A stretch of DNA of 64,000 bases from positions 1-64,000 of the forward strand of contig NZ_FNPC01000012.1 in the NCBI RefSeq assembly GCF_900107205.1. The letters run 5' to 3'. Within the stretch, counting starts at the first letter, position 1, and each line of letters starts with the position of its first letter. The DNA is from Halopenitus persicus (GTDB lineage: Archaea; Halobacteriota; Halobacteria; Halobacteriales; Haloferacaceae). Below are positions 51,270-58,475 of this stretch, in pieces. Under the pieces are notes generated by a model. The model was given only the letters and a program-made list of their open reading frames with translations. It was not told the origin of the DNA and did not search any database. Both the position numbers and the translations under genes were made by a program.

Positions 51270-52070
51270 ATGACCGACCCAAGCCCGCCGCCGGACGCTG
51301 GGGAGATTATGACCGTTGTTCACGAGGCCGTCGGGGGCATCGAACTTGAGCCTGCAGAGAAACGGGAAATCTGGCGGTTCACCCAGCGTGAATTGCCGTA
51401 TCTCTGGAGTCAGCGGACATCGTATTTTATCTTGGGGAGCTATCGCGACCCCTATATCCGCCGGCTTCGCGCCGTCCAGAACGAACTCACGAAGCAGCTC
51501 GGTGCCTATCCGTTCATCATGGGTGATCTCCTCGAACTTCCGACTGACCGCCTCAATACGTTCGATATTATGTTTTCGTTGCTCGCGACGTACAGCGACT
51601 ACATCGTTGGGGTCTTCGAGAAGGAGAGTGGTGGGGAGGCGCCTGAATTAGGCGAGATCGATGACCCGCCGTATTTCGACAAGTCGTACGTGTTCCCACG
51701 TGATTGCGCGTGGGTGACTGACGAGAACCTTGACTCGCCACAGCACGTCATTCAGGCCGCCCTTGAGATAGCGTTCACAGACGATTTGTCGGCGGATGAC
51801 GTCCAAGCAAACGTTGAATCGCTCGTTGATCGCGCCCAAGAGAGCGGTCTCGACATCGACGAACAGGAGGTGTGGGATGTGATCGACGACCGGCCAGATG
51901 AGGACGAAGAGCCGGCAACGTACAGTTGGGTTCATCTCAACAAGTTCCGCAAATTCGAACTCCACGAACGGTGCTTCCCGTGGACGACAGAGGACGAACT
52001 TCGAACTCTGGTTGACGAACTCCCGTCCCCGACACCACGTCCGGAGTGGGAAGAGCGTGAGGACCAGTGA
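51270..52070 (+). CDS. Unknown protein with TIR/deoxyribosyltransferase-like pattern
   Basis: 266 residues from ATG 51270; a TTG five codons earlier is in frame. The middle reads YFILGSYRDPYIRRLRAVQN, LTKQLGAYPFIMGDLLELP, FDIMFSLLATYSDYIVGVFE: a strand with GSY, a helix, a strand, then a strand ending in a Gly-Val-x-Glu. This order is that of TIR-like and nucleoside 2-deoxyribosyltransferase-like (STALD) folds, with Glu in VFEKE as possible catalytic residue. The C-terminal 130 residues are acidic and unassigned. Flanked by regulators and an AbiEi gene, it may belong to a defence cluster. Confidence 0.55.
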   Translation: MTDPSPPPDAGEIMTVVHEAVGGIELEPAEKREIWRFTQRELPYLWSQRTSYFILGSYRDPYIRRLRAVQNELTKQLGAYPFIMGDLLELPTDRLNTFDIMFSLLATYSDYIVGVFEKESGGEAPELGEIDDPPYFDKSYVFPRDCAWVTDENLDSPQHVIQAALEIAFTDDLSADDVQANVESLVDRAQESGLDIDEQEVWDVIDDRPDEDEEPATYSWVHLNKFRKFELHERCFPWTTEDELRTLVDELPSPTPRPEWEEREDQ

Positions 52071-52174
52071 ATTATCCTATCCTACTCACTTGGCGGTACA
52101 CTCATCAGAGTGAGTCGGCTCGGTAGTTTACTCTCGGGTAAACTACTTTACTACGCCCGGTCGAATACATCGTT

Positions 52175-52582
52175 ATGGAGGCTGGTTCGGGTGTCGGTGA
52201 CGACACGACACCACGGGAAGTCATCCACTTCATTACACAGCAGACACGGTTTTCGCTTATCAGCGATATTCTCGCTCACCCCCAACAGCTCCCATCGATG
52301 TACGAACTCGAGGAGCTCAATCCCAGTGTGAGCGATGCGACCGTCTACAAGCACATCCAGAAGCTGATCGACGCCGGCATCGTCACGGAGGTCGCTTTGG
52401 ACGACGACCAGCGCCGGCAGGGGTATCCCTGGAAGTTCTACGGCCTCACCGAAGACGGCCGCGAGTTCTTGGAGACGCACAATCTGCTCGCCGCGGAGGA
52501 GACACTTCAGCAGATCTACGACACCATCGCCGATAAGCCCGAGAAGATGGTCAAGTACGAGAACGCGCCCCGTCCAGATTAG
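52175..52582 (+). CDS. Winged-helix regulator, same family as 50666-51154
   Basis: 135 residues. FITQQTRFSLISDILAHPQQ, LEELNPSVSDATVYKHIQKL, then wing PWKFYGLTEDGREFLETH, and the ending MVKYENAPRPD. The ending matches the regulator at 50666. It is followed by a decayed AbiEi gene. Confidence 0.82.
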   Translation: MEAGSGVGDDTTPREVIHFITQQTRFSLISDILAHPQQLPSMYELEELNPSVSDATVYKHIQKLIDAGIVTEVALDDDQRRQGYPWKFYGLTEDGREFLETHNLLAAEETLQQIYDTIADKPEKMVKYENAPRPD

Positions 52583-52639
52583 GAGTGGTTGTCAGAGAAT
52601 AGAGAGCGATAGTCTGCCGTTAGTCCCGGAGGTTAGCCT

Positions 52640-53107
52640 GACTGACCGACTTCACGGACGTAGCCGTTCCGCTCAAGATCAAATTCTTCGGCTACGAGTC
52701 GAGGCTCATCGAGGGCACCGCCGTGAACGTCGCAGATGTGGAAAAGACGACCGTTGACTGTACCGACCATCCCGAACTCTGTGGTGGCATCCGAGAATTC
52801 GTACAGGCGATAGTCGTCGCGGAGGATCGAGACTATTCGTGGGCGACGGTCGTTGAGTGCCTCCAGCGACCCGACAACGGCGCTGCGACCAAACGGATCG
52901 TCTACTCGCCGACCAGCTCGGCTTCGACCTCCCGGCCCGTGAGACGTTCCTCAAGTCATTCACGAGCGAGTGTCCGCTCCTCGACCTAATGCGATCCGAA
53001 CAGGGAAGCTACGACAGTGAGTATCATCTCCGAATCAACGTCGACTGGGAGAGACTCGATTCGATGGAATCCCGATGCCAGGTCGGTCCGAAAGGTAGCG
53101 TGAATTA
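52640..53107 (+). pseudogene. Decayed AbiEi-like gene
   Basis: Only the C-terminal half of an AbiEi-like protein remains: KIKFFGYESRLIEGTAVNVA, DVEKTTVDCTDHPELCGGIR and NGAATKRIVY. After Tyr a lost C (TCTACTCGCC at 52901-52910, expected CTACCTCGCC) shifts the frame; the neighbouring frame continues with LADQLGFDLPARETFLKSF and ends at 53107. Sequence agrees closely with the intact gene at 49773, so it is a paralogue that decayed. Its N-terminal half is absent. Confidence 0.75.
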
Positions 53108-53139
53108 AGATGCTCCCCCAAGTACAGCGAATCAGGTAG

Positions 53140-54015
53140 ATGGGTCACGTCTATTATCACCATCCGGGCGACAATCAGTTCTCTCTTGATTTTGTCCACG
53201 AGGCTCCATCAGAGATCGTTGGCAGGATTGTCGAGTACGACGATGACGTGGCGGTGAAGGTTCGCAAGTACGATCTTGACAGCGAGTTCTTCGGTATCTA
53301 TACCTCCCGTGTCGGTGGTGGGGACGTCGGCGATCTCGAATTCGATCTTGGCGAGGCACTCTCAGAGATGGGTGCTGATAACGGTACCATCGTTGCTCGG
53401 CTCCTCGAGATCTATCAAGCGCTCATAGCCCAGAACGAGGAAGAAGAAGGAGTTCCCGTTAAAGCGTACAAGAACATCGACATCGATGCACTCCCAGACG
53501 CGCTCAACCGGGTGTCGTGGGAGGGCAACGCGACTGATGTTGCAGGCCGTCTCGCCTCAAATCTCATTCTCAAACACGCGCTTCCGAATGCGAACCATCG
53601 GACTGCTGTTGCCCTGATTCAGTTCTACCTTCGTCGGATTGCTCCCGATTTCTCGATGCCAGAGACCTCCGTAGAAATCGACTCAGAGACTTACGACTGG
53701 CGGGAGTGGGTGAACGAGTATATTAACGAGTCAAAGCGTCTCTTGACGGTTCGTCGGAAGAATGTGCTCCTCAAACATCTCTCTGACTTCGGAGCGACAA
53801 CGCTTGAGCGGAAACACGAGGTCCAGATCGACCTGACGGTATACGAGCTGGATATGTATCCTGCAGAAGCGAAAACAGTCTACGCAACAGCGCACGAGGA
53901 ACTCTGGATCGAATTCGTCGAAGAGGCAGTTGAGCGCACCGACAACCCCGAGCTGATGGAGGCCCCTGGGCTATCGAAGACGGAGTTCGCAGAGAAAATT
54001 CGGACCCTCGAGTAA
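53140..54015 (+). CDS. Fic/Doc-like protein
   Basis: 291 residues. Residues 141-160 read NLILKHALPNANHRTAVALI: His146, Asn150, Asn152, Arg154 correspond to the HxFx(D/E)GNxR loop of Fic/Doc proteins (Doc-like NANHRTA form). The loop's usual acidic residue is Asn150, and Phe is Leu. Preceding helices carry the Fic topology. Fic proteins modify targets with AMP, phosphate or similar groups; the changed acidic residue leaves activity open. The C-terminal 100 residues have no known domain. A small ORF on the other strand overlaps nothing and may not be its antitoxin. Confidence 0.7.
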   Translation: MGHVYYHHPGDNQFSLDFVHEAPSEIVGRIVEYDDDVAVKVRKYDLDSEFFGIYTSRVGGGDVGDLEFDLGEALSEMGADNGTIVARLLEIYQALIAQNEEEEGVPVKAYKNIDIDALPDALNRVSWEGNATDVAGRLASNLILKHALPNANHRTAVALIQFYLRRIAPDFSMPETSVEIDSETYDWREWVNEYINESKRLLTVRRKNVLLKHLSDFGATTLERKHEVQIDLTVYELDMYPAEAKTVYATAHEELWIEFVEEAVERTDNPELMEAPGLSKTEFAEKIRTLE

Positions 54016-54025
54016 GCGGCGTGCG

Positions 54026-54130
54026 CTAGTCTTGGAGCGTCGCGACCGTGCGGCCGGTTTCTTCGGCCTCTTCGCTCCGCGACATCCCGTATGTTGCGAG
54101 AGCCTCCTCAACCGCGTCGTCCAGACTCAT
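54026..54130 (-). CDS. Possible small protein, 34 residues
   Basis: ATG 54128-54130 to TAG 54026-54028. Sequence starts MSLDDAVEEALATYGMSRSE: helix-forming and acidic. It lies just after the Fic-like gene, convergent. Too short for firm support. No gene is seen in 54131-54406. Confidence 0.35.
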   Translation of the reverse strand: MSLDDAVEEALATYGMSRSEEAEETGRTVATLQD

Positions 54131-54406
54131 TGGTCAGGCAGACCTTGCCTCTGCCGACGGATAAAGTCTCGCACGATTTGGGTTTAATGTTGCATCGGCT
54201 AACTCGCCAACCGTGCAGGACCGATCCCGCAAACAGTCGATAACCCGTAGCTCCGCCCCCTCTCATAGATTCCAATCTCTCCGATGTATTCATAACCATA
54301 TCGGTGAGAGTGGAATACAGACTCTTGGCGCTCAAATCGAGTCGTCAAATAGTGGGACGGTTGTGCAACCGTATTTTGGAGAGGCAATTCGATCTGCGAG
54401 TCCGAA

Positions 54407-55027
54407 CTACTCGGGAGGCGACGTGAACAGGCGCCGATACTCATCAAGCCACTCGATCTCGTGGTACGTCACGTCATTCTGAATGTCGTATTCGAGCGGG
54501 AGTGGATCCGAACGGTGGGCTGTAAACGTGAGGTTGATTTCGACACAGGGGCCGTGCTCGGAGACGCATTCGAAGCCATCGTCAACGGGGTATACAACGC
54601 TAAACCAGCGAATCTGAAAGCCAAAGTGGTCACACACATCTCTGACGACTGCAGCATCGCAATAGGGCGTGTGGACCCACAGTTCCCCGCCAGCGTACGC
54701 CTGATCTTTGACGCACCAGACTGCATCGAGGGAGCGGAGAAACTCCGCAGCGCGATTGTAGTGCGCTTCAGTCAGGCGGTCCCACCAGTGGTACTCCTCG
54801 ACATCGTCAACGAGGAGCTGGAGGCAATCACCACACACATCATATGCCCGTTCACCGAGAGAGACTTCGTGGAGTTTGTCGTACTGGGTGGTGTCACATG
54901 CATCGCACGGCGGGGAAGCACCACTGCACTGGCATCCGGAGGATGATCGCTGTTCTGTGTGGTTGGAACACCCGCTGTTTGCACTCCCTAGCTTCTGAGA
55001 TTCGTTTGAGTCGGTATTCTCGGTCAT
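54407..55027 (-). CDS. Cys-rich hypothetical protein
   Basis: 206 residues. Zinc ribbon CDACDTTQYDKLHEVSLGER...YDVCGDCLQLL near residues 41-70, preceded by a Ser/Cys-rich stretch. The second half is alpha/beta with HYNRAAEFLRSLDAVWCVKD, DHFGFQIRWFSVVYPVDDGF, EHGPCVEINLTF. No family recognised. It is the last gene before the tRNA array and points away from it. Confidence 0.68.
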   Translation of the reverse strand: MTENTDSNESQKLGSANSGCSNHTEQRSSSGCQCSGASPPCDACDTTQYDKLHEVSLGERAYDVCGDCLQLLVDDVEEYHWWDRLTEAHYNRAAEFLRSLDAVWCVKDQAYAGGELWVHTPYCDAAVVRDVCDHFGFQIRWFSVVYPVDDGFECVSEHGPCVEINLTFTAHRSDPLPLEYDIQNDVTYHEIEWLDEYRRLFTSPPE

Positions 55028-55344
55028 TGGTATCTAACCGAGAACCGTCAGTCACGCCGTGTGACTGGGCTCCCGGCTAGCACCGGACCGGCGATCGGCC
55101 AGTCATCTATCGCCACAGAGAGCAGGTTGGTGTAAATAGTTTCTGTGGGTCCAACCGAGAACACCGGCCAGCGTCCGGCTATCGACGACAGCCAATGCTA
55201 GGACATTAAACGTCGTGTGCAACCGTATCTTGGAGTGTGACTGCCGTGTCTGTGGGTAACACACCCTAACTAATTTTAATACAATTGCCACGATATTTCA
55301 GGCTGACGTCCGATACACCCCTCAAACCGAGAGAGTTCAACACG

Positions 55345-55527
55345 ATGATCATCACTCGCCTCACCCCGCGGCGTGCTCGTTCTCGCTTAGCCGCGGGTCC
55401 CGTGTTCGGCGAGTGCCTACAAGATCAGCGTGCGAAGAACCCGGGCGCAAACCGCCGGATCCACGTCGACTTCGAATACGAGAGTTCGACGCAATCCGGC
55501 GACGTCCGGACACTCTCACCCGCATAA
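55345..55527 (+). CDS. Possible small leader ORF before the tRNA array
   Basis: ATG 55345 starts 60 codons (MIITRLTPRRARSRLAAGPV...) with an Arg-rich first half. It follows an AT-rich element (TTTTAATA near 55275) that could be the array promoter. No homologous family is known to me. It may be chance in GC-rich DNA. From 55528 to 55751 no further gene is visible. Confidence 0.25.
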   Translation: MIITRLTPRRARSRLAAGPVFGECLQDQRAKNPGANRRIHVDFEYESSTQSGDVRTLSPA

Positions 55528-55751
55528 CTCGGCCCCCATACGGACTACCCGTCACGGGTCGGGGAACACGGGATTGCCGCCTGCCTGTGCCCAGTACTCG
55601 CTCAGGACACAGCCTGATGTGAGTGCGGGGTGCCAGGCTCGCGGCTGATTGGTTTCCGTTCGTTCGATACAGGAGCGAGCGGACTTCGTCCGCGCTGAGC
55701 GTACGGAAGTCGTTAGCCAACAGCCCCGCAGCGAGAGCTGCGGCTACGTCG

Positions 55752-55827
55752 AGCCCCGGAGTCTCCGCTGGCGAGGGACGCCGGACTTTGAATCCGGAGG
55801 TCGCCGGTTCGATTCCGGCCGGGGCGA
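55752..55827 (+). tRNA. tRNA-Gln(TTG)
   Basis: Anticodon stem CCGGA/TCCGG with loop CTTTGAA gives anticodon TTG. T arm GCCGG-TTCGATT-CCGGC. Acceptor AGCCCCG/CGGGGCG has an A-G mismatch at the first pair. No CCA encoded. First tRNA of the array; its D arm resembles that of the tRNA-Glu(TTC) at 57974, so the two share an ancestor. Confidence 0.85.
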
Positions 55828-55830
55828 CAT

Positions 55831-55904
55831 GCCGACGTGGTGTAATCCGGCGAGCATACGGTCCTGTCACGGCCGTGATCCGGGTTCAAATCCCGGCGTC
55901 GGCG
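55831..55904 (+). tRNA. tRNA-Asp(GTC)
   Basis: Acceptor GCCGACG/CGTCGGC, discriminator G. Anticodon stem CGGTC/GGCCG with loop CTGTCAC gives GTC. T arm CCGGG-TTCAAAT-CCCGG. Three bases separate it from the preceding tRNA. It has the regular haloarchaeal tRNA-Asp form. Confidence 0.92.
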
Positions 55905-55942
55905 TGGATGCGTGGCGTGGCCACGTGGGGATACCCATCGAG

Positions 55943-56013
55943 GTAGGCAGCCCGTTGGTGCGATCAGCTGGATCGTTCCGACGATGCTGGGCCCAGCAGG
56001 GTCTGCAACCTAC
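55943..56013 (+). ncRNA. Candidate structured RNA between tRNAs
   Basis: GTAGG-CAG-CCC at the start pairs with GGG-T-CTG-CAA-CCTAC at the end (11 pairs with bulges), enclosing CGATCAGCTGGATCG and GCTGGGCCCAGC hairpins. No T loop or anticodon arm is present. A long bulged stem with a structured loop is how Ro60-binding Y RNAs look, but Y RNA identity is a guess. Confidence 0.3.
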
Positions 56014-56153
56014 ATGAGCCGGTGTGGTATTCCCGGGAGCGCCCGAAGTACGCCCCCGCGATGAGACGCGCAACCACGACTACTCGGTCGCGGTTGCGCA
56101 GTTGGAAAGTCGTACAGATAGATAATCAACTGCCGAACGCTCGGCAGTCCAGT

Positions 56154-56226
56154 GAGCCGATGGTCCAGCGGACGACGATCTGTGCCTTGGGCGCACAGGA
56201 CCGAAGTTCGAATCCGCGTCGGCTCA
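56154..56226 (+). tRNA. tRNA-Pro(TGG), unusual T stem
   Basis: Acceptor GAGCCGA/TCGGCTC, discriminator A. Anticodon stem TGTGC/GCACA with loop CTTGGGC gives TGG. The T stem (CGAAG/CCGCG) has two mismatches, and the anticodon stem is longer than normal by pairing of TC with GA. It may be poorly folded or decayed. Confidence 0.75.
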
Positions 56227-56230
56227 CTGT

Positions 56231-56317
56231 GCCGCGACTGGGTATTGGGGAACCCAGCGGCCTGCTATGCCGTGGCCGTCTGCTATCGGTCTCCCGGTTC
56301 GAATCCGGGTCGCGGCG
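56231..56317 (+). tRNA. tRNA-Ser(GCT)
   Basis: Acceptor GCCGCGA/TCGCGGC, discriminator G. Anticodon stem GCGGC/GCCGT with loop CTGCTAT gives GCT. Long variable region typical of Ser, T arm CCCGG-TTCGAAT-CCGGG. Ends 2 bp before the next small gene. Confidence 0.88.
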
Positions 56318-56319
56318 TC

Positions 56320-56460
56320 ATGACAACGAATGTCTGCCCTGCCTGCGAGGAGGAAGCGTTCCGTCACGTCCCGCTCGGTGAAACAACGTCTATCGACACG
56401 ATTGGAAGCGTGGAAATCTGCGTCACCGAGGACGGCGCATACTTCCACGGAACGAGGTGA
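56320..56460 (+). CDS. Small zinc-type protein within the tRNA array, 46 residues
   Basis: ATG 56320 to TGA 56458-56460. MTTNVCPACEEEAFRHVPLG has one CxxC; the rest (IDTIGSVEICVTEDGAYFHG) looks like a small beta-hairpin domain with a third Cys. It lies directly behind tRNA-Ser, so it should be on the same transcript. No homologous family known to me. 56461-56597 holds no clear gene. Confidence 0.5.
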   Translation: MTTNVCPACEEEAFRHVPLGETTSIDTIGSVEICVTEDGAYFHGTR

Positions 56461-56597
56461 CACCATCCCTGCCGTGACTGGATGCTGATGAACACATTCG
56501 CCTCGGTAGTAAAGCTCAGAAGCTGAGTAATGCGCATCTTCCGGTGTCCTGGTGAGAAACGCGAGGCGGGCTCATCGGAGCAAGTTCCGACGGAGAT

Positions 56598-56679
56598 GGT
56601 GAGACATGCGGATAGGCGACCGCGCTCGGTGTGAAACCGAGAGCCGCGGGGCTTCGGAGTTCGACTCTCCGTCTCACCG
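56598..56679 (+). tRNA. tRNA-Ser(TGA) with G33
   Basis: Acceptor GGTGAGA/TCTCACC, discriminator G. D stem GCGG/CCGC. Anticodon stem CTCGG/CCGAG with loop TGTGAAA: anticodon TGA, but position 33 is G instead of the universal T. Variable arm AGCC-GCGG-GGCT confirms Ser type. T arm CGGAG-TTCGACT-CTCCG. Confidence 0.85.
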
Positions 56680-56681
56680 TT

Positions 56682-56767
56682 GGCGGGGTTTCCCTAGGTT
56701 GGTCAAGGGACTGCGTTGGAACCGTAGCGTCCGCAAGGACACGAGTGTTCAAATCGCTCTCCTGCCG
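56682..56767 (+). tRNA. tRNA-Ser(GGA)
   Basis: Acceptor GGCGGGG/TCCTGCC with G-T pairs, discriminator G. Anticodon stem CTGCG/CGTAG, loop TTGGAAC gives GGA. Variable arm GTCC-GCAA-GGAC. T arm GAGTG-TTCAAAT-CGCTC. Two bases after the preceding tRNA. Confidence 0.87.
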
Positions 56768-56814
56768 CTGCGTACCGAAGTGATTCGCAGAGTCGCTGGC
56801 GATTCTCGAATTGC

Positions 56815-56896
56815 GCCGCCATGCCAGAGTGGTCGAACGGACACGGTCGAGACCCGTGTGGTTAGTCCTTCCCAGGTTCGAATCCTGGTGGCGGCA
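56815..56896 (+). tRNA. tRNA-Leu(GAG) with C33
   Basis: Acceptor GCCGCCA/TGGCGGC, discriminator A. Anticodon stem CACGG/CCGTG with loop TCGAGAC: anticodon GAG, position 33 is C rather than T. T arm CCAGG-TTCGAAT-CCTGG. Long variable region suits Leu. Confidence 0.87.
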
Positions 56897-56938
56897 TCCG
56901 GCCGTCGTGCTGGGAGACAATCCTTGCTTCACCGTTCC

Positions 56939-57021
56939 GTCGCCGTACTCAAGTGGTCAACGAGAAGCGGCTCAGACCCGCTGGCGTAGGTCCTTCCGAG
57001 GTTCGAATCCTCGCGGCGACA
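56939..57021 (+). tRNA. tRNA-Leu(CAG)
   Basis: Acceptor GTCGCCG/CGGCGAC, discriminator A. Anticodon stem AGCGG/CCGCT with loop CTCAGAC gives CAG. T arm CGAGG-TTCGAAT-CCTCG. Regular class II tRNA. Confidence 0.92.
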
Positions 57022-57025
57022 TTTT

Positions 57026-57097
57026 CTCCCTGTGGTCTAGCGGCTACGATGCCTCCCTGTAGAGGAGGAGACGCACGTTCGAGTCGTGCTGGGGAGA
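57026..57097 (+). tRNA. tRNA-Tyr(GTA)
   Basis: Acceptor CTCCCTG/TGGGGAG with two G-T pairs, discriminator A. Anticodon stem CCTCC/GGAGG with loop CTGTAGA gives GTA. T arm GCACG-TTCGAGT-CGTGC. Confidence 0.88.
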
Positions 57098-57101
57098 CTG
57101 C

Positions 57102-57228
57102 GGGACGGTGGAAGAGCCTGGCATTCACACACTCTCGCCGAGTTTTTACCGGAGACCCGGTGCGACGGTGAGAGTTCCTTCATCTCACTTGTAACGAGAA
57201 CACGCAGGTTCGAATCCTGCCCGTCCCA
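57102..57228 (+). tRNA. tRNA-Thr(TGT) with a ~55-nt insertion after the D arm
   Basis: Acceptor GGGACGG/CCGTCCC, discriminator A. T arm GCAGG-TTCGAAT-CCTGC. Anticodon loop CTTGTAA on a TCTC/GAGA stem gives TGT. Between the D arm (GAA...TTC) and the anticodon arm there are about 55 extra bases (57128-57182) that fold as ACTCTCGCCG with CGGTGAGAGT around ACCGG-AGAC-CCGGT. Without the insert the tRNA is 72 nt. A standard archaeal intron would sit at 37/38. A second D-arm fold would put the insert in the D loop. Confidence 0.8.
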
Positions 57229-57262
57229 CTAGCCGACGACCCGTTCCAGACGAGGCCAACCC

Positions 57263-57335
57263 GCTCCAGTGGAGTAGCGGCCAAACTCACGGCCCTCTCA
57301 CGGCCGAGCCCCCGGTTCGAATCCGGGCTGGAGCA
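57263..57335 (+). tRNA. tRNA-Glu(CTC)
   Basis: Acceptor GCTCCAG/CTGGAGC, discriminator A. Anticodon stem CGGCC/GGCCG with loop CTCTCAC gives CTC. T arm CCCGG-TTCGAAT-CCGGG. Regular form. Confidence 0.92.
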
Positions 57336-57438
57336 TTCTCCAACAGCCCGAGACCTCTCACTTCCAGCCGACGAAACTGAGGGACGGACAGCTGTGGAGA
57401 ACTGAGAGATGTCCATGAGTGAGTTCCGAATTGTGTGC

Positions 57439-57509
57439 TGCGGGATAGGATAATGGCAGGCCACGGGGCTCATATCCCCGAGGCCCAGGTTCGACTCCTG
57501 GTCCCGCAA
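57439..57509 (+). tRNA. tRNA with CAT anticodon (Met or Ile2)
   Basis: Acceptor TGCGGGA/TCCCGCA, discriminator A. Anticodon stem CGGGG/CCCCG with loop CTCATAT gives CAT. T arm CCAGG-TTCGACT-CCTGG. A 5' T is unusual for haloarchaeal Met tRNAs, so elongator Met, initiator or Ile2 cannot be told apart. Confidence 0.87.
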
Positions 57510-57521
57510 TGGAGGACAACA

Positions 57522-57926
57522 ATGGGACTATTCGATACAGTCGAACTCTACGACGACGTCCATCTACCGGAGTACCCCGACGGGCTTGCTCCTGCCGAGG
57601 ACGTCGACTGGCAGACGAAAGGCATCGATCGACCGACCATGACCACATTTCGGATTACGGCGGACGGTCGGCTCCTCGAAGAGGAGTGGCACACCGAAGC
57701 GGTCCCGCCGGAAGACCGGCCATACGCGAGCCGTGACGACGTCGACGAGGACGATTTTCGCTACATGGCCGGCAGTCGGAACCGAGTCCACGACGGCTGG
57801 ATCAAACGAGAGGACTACCACGGCCGCTTCAAGCTCAAACACTCCTTCGAGGATCTCGATACACTCGTCACGTATCAAGTGACGTTCACGCACGGGCAAC
57901 TCGAGGGCTTCGAACGCCTGCGATAA
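57522..57926 (+). CDS. Hypothetical protein within the tRNA array, 134 residues
   Basis: ATG 57522 lies 13 bases after the CAT tRNA; GGAGG just before it may serve as ribosome binding site. The protein starts MGLFDTVELYDDVHLPEYPD and is acidic and beta-rich (MTTFRITADGRLLEEEWHTE, FEDLDTLVTYQVTF). The first residues resemble small conserved phage and plasmid proteins that start MGLFDT, but no function is known. It is cotranscribed with the tRNAs by position. Confidence 0.75.
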   Translation: MGLFDTVELYDDVHLPEYPDGLAPAEDVDWQTKGIDRPTMTTFRITADGRLLEEEWHTEAVPPEDRPYASRDDVDEDDFRYMAGSRNRVHDGWIKREDYHGRFKLKHSFEDLDTLVTYQVTFTHGQLEGFERLR

Positions 57927-57973
57927 TCCGTGGGTGTCCGCCGCACCTCAGCGCTTGATTTCGTCCCTACTGC

Positions 57974-58049
57974 GCTCCCGGAGTCTCCGTTGGCGAGAGA
58001 CGCCACCCTTTCAAGGTGGAGGTCGGGGGTTCGATTCCCCTCGGGAGCA
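57974..58049 (+). tRNA. tRNA-Glu(TTC)
   Basis: Acceptor GCTCCCG/CGGGAGC, discriminator A. D stem TCTC/GAGA. Anticodon stem CCACC/GGTGG with loop CTTTCAA gives TTC. T arm GGGGG-TTCGATT-CCCCT. 58050-58210 after it has hairpins but no clear gene. Confidence 0.9.
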
Positions 58050-58210
58050 CTCGGGGAGGCTGGCCCTGACAGCGTTTTTTCCGTGTCTGACATAGCGGGC
58101 AGCCACGGATCTGTGACGCTGTCACGGTCGGCTTTCCCCAAGCGTGTGGTCGTCGAGGTGGTGCGTTTCTTCGCCCGCAAAGCACACCAACGGGAGTCAT
58201 AGCCCGTCGC

Positions 58211-58298
58211 ACCACCGGTTGCCCGACCGCACGTGGCGACCGTCGAGTCGGAGCGTTGCTTCGCCAGGAACTCGCAGGTTCAAATCCTGTCGGTGGCG
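58211..58298 (+). tRNA. Degenerate Leu-like tRNA remnant
   Basis: ACCACCG pairs with CGGTGGC except for the first base; a D stem TGCC/GGCG, a variable-arm hairpin GCG-TTGCTT-CGC and a T arm GCAGG-TTCAAAT-CCTGT are recognisable. The anticodon region (CCG-TCGAGT-CGG) has only three pairs and a six-base loop. GAG can be read from it, as in the tRNA-Leu at 56815. Confidence 0.35.
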
Positions 58299-58402
58299 CA
58301 GTCCATCGAGAACATCCCGGACAAAGAGCGTCCGAGAGGACGCTCGACACCGGTCCCGCTCCGACAGTTTTCCGGTCGCCGTGTCGCCAGTGGCCGTCGA
58401 TC

Positions 58403-58456
58403 TGGAGCGCTACGTCGATGGCACGCTACGGGTTCGAATCCCGTCGTTCGCTCCAG
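58403..58456 (+). tRNA. tRNA-like element without an anticodon arm
   Basis: TGGAGCG pairs with CGCTCCA seven for seven. Inside lies a perfect T arm ACGGG-TTCGAAT-CCCGT, but only about 18 bases precede it, too few for both D and anticodon arms. It is either a truncated tRNA or a tRNA-like module such as those in Y-RNA-like molecules. Confidence 0.35.
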
Positions 58457-58475
58457 AAATTGTTCGGCCACTCGT

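Noticed and set aside
56475-56540. Possible C/D box sRNA (TGATGA ... CTGA near 56488-56517)
   Set aside because: The boxes are there but the closing stem and the C'/D' pair are not convincing, and no guide match could be assigned.
56598-56679. tRNA with TGA anticodon as a possible stop-codon suppressor
   Set aside because: Anticodon TGA reads serine codon TCA; a TGA stop would need anticodon TCA. No suppressor tRNA is seen.
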